Shown here: positions 61,080-64,000 of the stretch, piece after piece | Layout of the letters: every line of letters begins with the position of its first letter | Numbering within the stretch: the stretch's first letter is position 1 | DNA from: Margaritifera margaritifera | Taxonomy: Eukaryota > Mollusca > Bivalvia > Unionida > Margaritiferidae | Assembly (NCBI GenBank): GCA_029931535.1 | Contig: JAQPZY010001432.1 | Location: 496,001-560,000, forward strand | Reading direction: 5' to 3' | Length of the DNA: 64,000 bases | Notes under the pieces: generated by a model | Databases searched by the model: none | What the model saw: the letters and a program-made list of their open reading frames with translations, nothing else | Told to the model about the DNA's origin: nothing | Program-made: the position numbers and the translations under genes

Positions 61080-63060
61080 TTAAGATAGAGGTCCCTGCAC
61101 AAAAAATCGGTTGTGTTTATCACTGACTTGTTTGATTATATGCTGGACGAGTTGAAACGAGAGTGTCAGGCTAAAGATCGAGATCACTTGTGACTTTATA
61201 TCACACATTCCAGTTTAAAATCTCTCGTATAGATCAATTTTAGCAGATATGCCGAATTAACTGCTTCCAAAGTCATCGACAATATACAGAACGCGCAACA
61301 ATCCAACGACGAGTTCAACAACACAAATGGAACAGCGGCCGTGCATTTGACTCGTGTTTGGGCAGACGACGTTATTAGTTGATGAACTCCCGAACATCAA
61401 AAGATGTATAGTCAAGACTTACAACGACAAAGACACCATGCGTGTATCGCGCTCCATTATGGTGGCTAGAGCTCAAGAACCCAAGCAGAGAAAACCGATA
61501 CACCGAAATGGAAGCGATTAGGGGTGACTATGAGAAAATAGCACTTGTCCAAACAACGGCAAGAAGCAGAGACAAGTCTGGAACAAAGAAGGATTTCTAA
61601 AGAGACCCAATGAATGCAGAAAATTAAAGAGGTGTTGGCCCTCGCTATACATTGAATGTTCATCAACAAGTTATAGACTGAGATCTCCTATTTCGAGGAC
61701 CCGATTTTCCAGATGTAAAATACATCCACGTGTATCATCACCAAAATCATTTCGATGCTATTACCAATATCAAAGAATTTCTCGGATACATATACCATTT
61801 TACAAAAATGTGTCAAAGGATTCAACAATTGTGAACAGTATTTACATCGTGGAAAGATATGTCGTCATTGCTTGGGGTCGAGTCCTGGTGTTCTCGAGGG
61901 AAAAGGAATGATTCAGTGTTCGACATGCCAGTGAAAGTTTGTGAGTCAAGTTTGTTACGACCAACAAAGACTGTAATAGTTCGAACAGAGGAAAAACGCT
62001 GGAATGTTGTTAAAAATGTGAACATAGTCTTTCTTACAATTTGAGAGCCTCACATGTTTGTCCAGGACATAAACGATGTCCCATTTGTCATTACGTCGTC
62101 GGCTGAGATCATCGTTGCTAAATTCAGCGATATGTCAACGAACAGGACGAAGGCTTGGACAACCAAAGCAACAAGAACAAGAAGAGCTTTAATTGTTCAC
62201 AAGATGCAGACATTAACGCACCTACATTTTGTGTGGCTCATCGAGCATGCGAGTGTATTTAGGATCACCTAATACGTCACTGTTGCAATTGTAACGTGCT
62301 CCCGTGCCGACGAAAAAAAGATATTTCGTGGACCCAACACTCTTCCCGATTTTGCAAAATGGGTATTGGACCCCACCAACAACTGGGACAATAAAGATTT
62401 AGTTCGTTACTGCAAATGTTACAAGTACGATACAGCGATAGCCCACACTCTGTCTGGGTACGACGGACGGTTTCTCTTGAAACATTTTGCAGAAATGGGA
62501 ACCGAATACCCACATGTAACAATGAGCGGAGGTAAGATCATTTACTTAAAAGTAGGGACAGTAAAGTTCAAAGATTTTATGAGTTACTAATCCATTGAAT
62601 AAGATGACGAAAACTTTTGGAATGATTGAAATGGCAAACGGATATTTTCCTCATTTTCAAGACAGAAAAATCAGCACGTTGTGATACCCCATTTTGCCTG
62701 ACACACGATACTATGAAACGGACGGTATGCGAGTGGAGCAGCGGGAGGCTTCCTACATATGGTACCAAGCCCCCTATTTTGACACCTTTGACCTTCAGCA
62801 AGAAACATTAAACTACTGTCGGTCCGGTGTCGACATTCAACGAGCATGTTGTGGAAGATTTTGACAGTTTTTTTTTATAGGAAGCGTCTACCATCGCCAT
62901 GGATTGTGGATTGGTGTACCGAGCAAATTTCATACCCGTGAACACGCTAGCTATTGTGCCACCGCAAACATATCAATTTGTGAGCCATAGGTATTCGACA
63001 AAGGCTTTACGTAGGTTACAGTACTTATGTGTGAGACTGTTATCACAAAAGATGACGACA
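61080..63060 (+). pseudogene. Polinton protein-primed DNA polymerase B, copy 2
   Basis: Plus strand, N-terminal two-thirds of the enzyme. Blocks in order: ELTASKVIDNIQNAQQSNDE and AVHLTRVWADDV at 61,255-61,375; DTMRVSRSIMVARAQ near 61,435-61,480; YFEDPIFQ near 61,690 and HFDAITNIKEFLG near 61,755; a Cys-rich segment (CPGHKRCPICH) near 62,060. RGPNTLPDFAKWVLDPTNNW is near 62,330-62,395. The exonuclease segment SGYDGRFLLKHFAEM is at 62,455-62,500, followed by VGTVKFKDFMSY. KMTKTFGMIEMANGYFPHF is at 62,600-62,660, ETLNYCRSGVDIQRACCGRF near 62,805-62,865, and NTLAIVPPQTY at 62,941-62,973. It stops near 63,050, so the palm catalytic motifs are missing. Many frameshifts. It differs clearly from copy 1. 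Confidence 0.88.
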
Positions 63061-63440
63061 AAAGAAGAACATCCTCCCTCCCCTCCCCCCGAAATATGTT
63101 TTCTACACAGCAAAAAGACTAGTCATATTACACATGGGTGGAAGAAACATGGGGTGACAAAAATATTACATAATTATGTTAATAATTTAGTTACCTATCC
63201 ACTCTCTTCTATTGAATGCTGAATAGACTTATTGTGTAAGCTGAAATATTACAACTAGATTCTTAGACATCACCAAAGAATAAAAGACTTTCTCACATGG
63301 GTAGTTCTTGCTTAAAAAAACTTGGAATAAATCGGTTTCTAAGATCTGCATAAAATCGGCATGGTAAAAAAATTATATTAATCTTTATAACATATATATA
63401 CGTTGATTAAAAGGGATGCCATTATGCCGTCCTCTTTATA
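63061..63440. other. No recognised gene
   Basis: Sequence after the point where polymerase homology is lost. AT-rich and unassigned. Confidence 0.45.
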
Positions 63441-63823
63441 TAGCTAAAGCATGGGTGGAACGTCATAGTCTGGCTAATTCGTGTAATAAATGGGTAGCTA
63501 AAGCATAGGTGGAACGTCGTAGTCTGGCTAATTCGTGCAATAGATGGGTAGCTAAAGCATGGGCGGAACGTCGTAGTCTGGCTAATTCGTGTAATAGATG
63601 GGTAGCTAAAGCATAGGTGGAACGTCATAGTCTGGCTAATTCGTGCAATAGATGGGTAGCTAAAGCATGGGCGGAACGTAGTCTGGCTAATTTGTATAAG
63701 AGATGGGTAGCTAAAGCATGGGCGGAACGTCGTAGTCTAGCTAATTCGTGTAATAGATGGGTAGCTAAAGCATGGGCGGAACGTCGTAGTCTGGCTAATT
63801 CGTGTAATAGATTGGTCGCCAAA
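63441..63823. repeat. 54-bp tandem repeat, seven copies
   Basis: The unit TAGCTAAAGCATGGGYGGAA followed by CGTCGTAGTCTGGC and TAATTCGTGYAATAGATGGG starts at 63,441, 63,495, 63,549, 63,603, 63,657, 63,708 and 63,762. Periods are 54, 54, 54, 54, 51 and 54. The unit is 18 codons and the one short unit lost exactly one codon. The plus-strand frame reads WVAKAWAERRSLANSCNR per unit but has TAG stops in the second and fourth units. The minus strand is also open. It is probably a minisatellite; coding origin is possible. Confidence 0.92.
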
Positions 63824-64000
63824 TTAATCGTTGCATAAAATTGAATAGAAAAAAATTATCATCAAATTTACTATAGTGCCATGCTTTATGTGATTTGTTT
63901 ACAGCTGAAATCCAATCTTTAATTTAATTGTCTTTATGACGTTGTCTGAAGTTGAGTACAAATACATTTTCATCTCCTACATCCAACAATAACGAAATCC
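63824..64000. other. No recognised feature
   Basis: The final AT-rich bases of the window hold no supportable feature. Confidence 0.5.

Noticed and set aside
63441..63823. CRISPR-like direct repeats
   Set aside because: The 54-bp units are contiguous with no variable spacers, and the context is eukaryotic.

Overview
The window looks like gene-poor, repeat-rich animal DNA. It is AT-rich, contains long (TA)n, (CT)n and (AC)n microsatellites, and has no bacterial-style operons. The non-LTR retrotransposons, the tRNA-headed SINEs (one carrying a conserved central domain) and the Polinton/Maverick relics together suggest a mollusc or another lophotrochozoan. That assignment is inferred from repeat families remembered from such genomes and is not proven. 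I found no intact, clearly host-encoded gene. Most long open frames are antisense shadows, microsatellite translations, or pieces of decayed mobile elements. Many apparent ORF starts are not ATG and should not be trusted.

Layout. 1-2.9 kb: no recognisable gene. 2.9-4.6 kb: decayed LINE on the plus strand. 4.8-5.1 kb: an exon-like frame of unknown identity. 6.0-6.4 kb: a terminal-inverted-repeat element with a 9-bp target duplication. 7.0-10.9 kb: a second, longer plus-strand LINE (endonuclease, reverse transcriptase, C-terminal region). 12.8-22.5 kb: a minus-strand Polinton relic with protein-primed DNA polymerase B, an IAP-type BIR domain, a packaging-type ATPase and several small reading frames. 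Two of the small frames have near-duplicate TATA-containing upstream regions. A much better preserved conserved gene of unknown function (18.4-19.4 kb) sits between the polymerase and the BIR remnant. 27.4-40.9 kb: a higher-order tandem array in which two monomer types (about 2.95 and 3.33 kb) alternate as A-B-A-B, bordered on both sides by the same 35-bp minisatellite.

41.4-48.6 kb: a LINE 3' fragment, a SINE, a short hAT-like element, and a long minus-strand LINE whose endonuclease is split by a solo LTR (46,994-47,728, TSD CCAC). 51.6-51.8 kb: a foldback element made of two 65-bp palindromes inside terminal inverted repeats. 52.4-54.8 kb: a dense microsatellite cluster, then a hAT-like element inserted into one arm of a large inverted repeat. 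54.8-59.9 kb: mostly unassigned DNA. 59.9-60.8 kb: a zinc-knuckle ORF split by one SINE, with a second SINE upstream. 61.1-63.1 kb: a second, divergent Polinton polymerase relic on the plus strand. 63.4-63.8 kb: a 54-bp tandem repeat.

The elements do not form one working pathway; they record layered insertions. The most interesting items are the apoptosis-inhibitor-type BIR domain inside the Polinton gene order, the reused upstream modules in the same element, the A-B-A-B array, and the double-palindrome foldback element.
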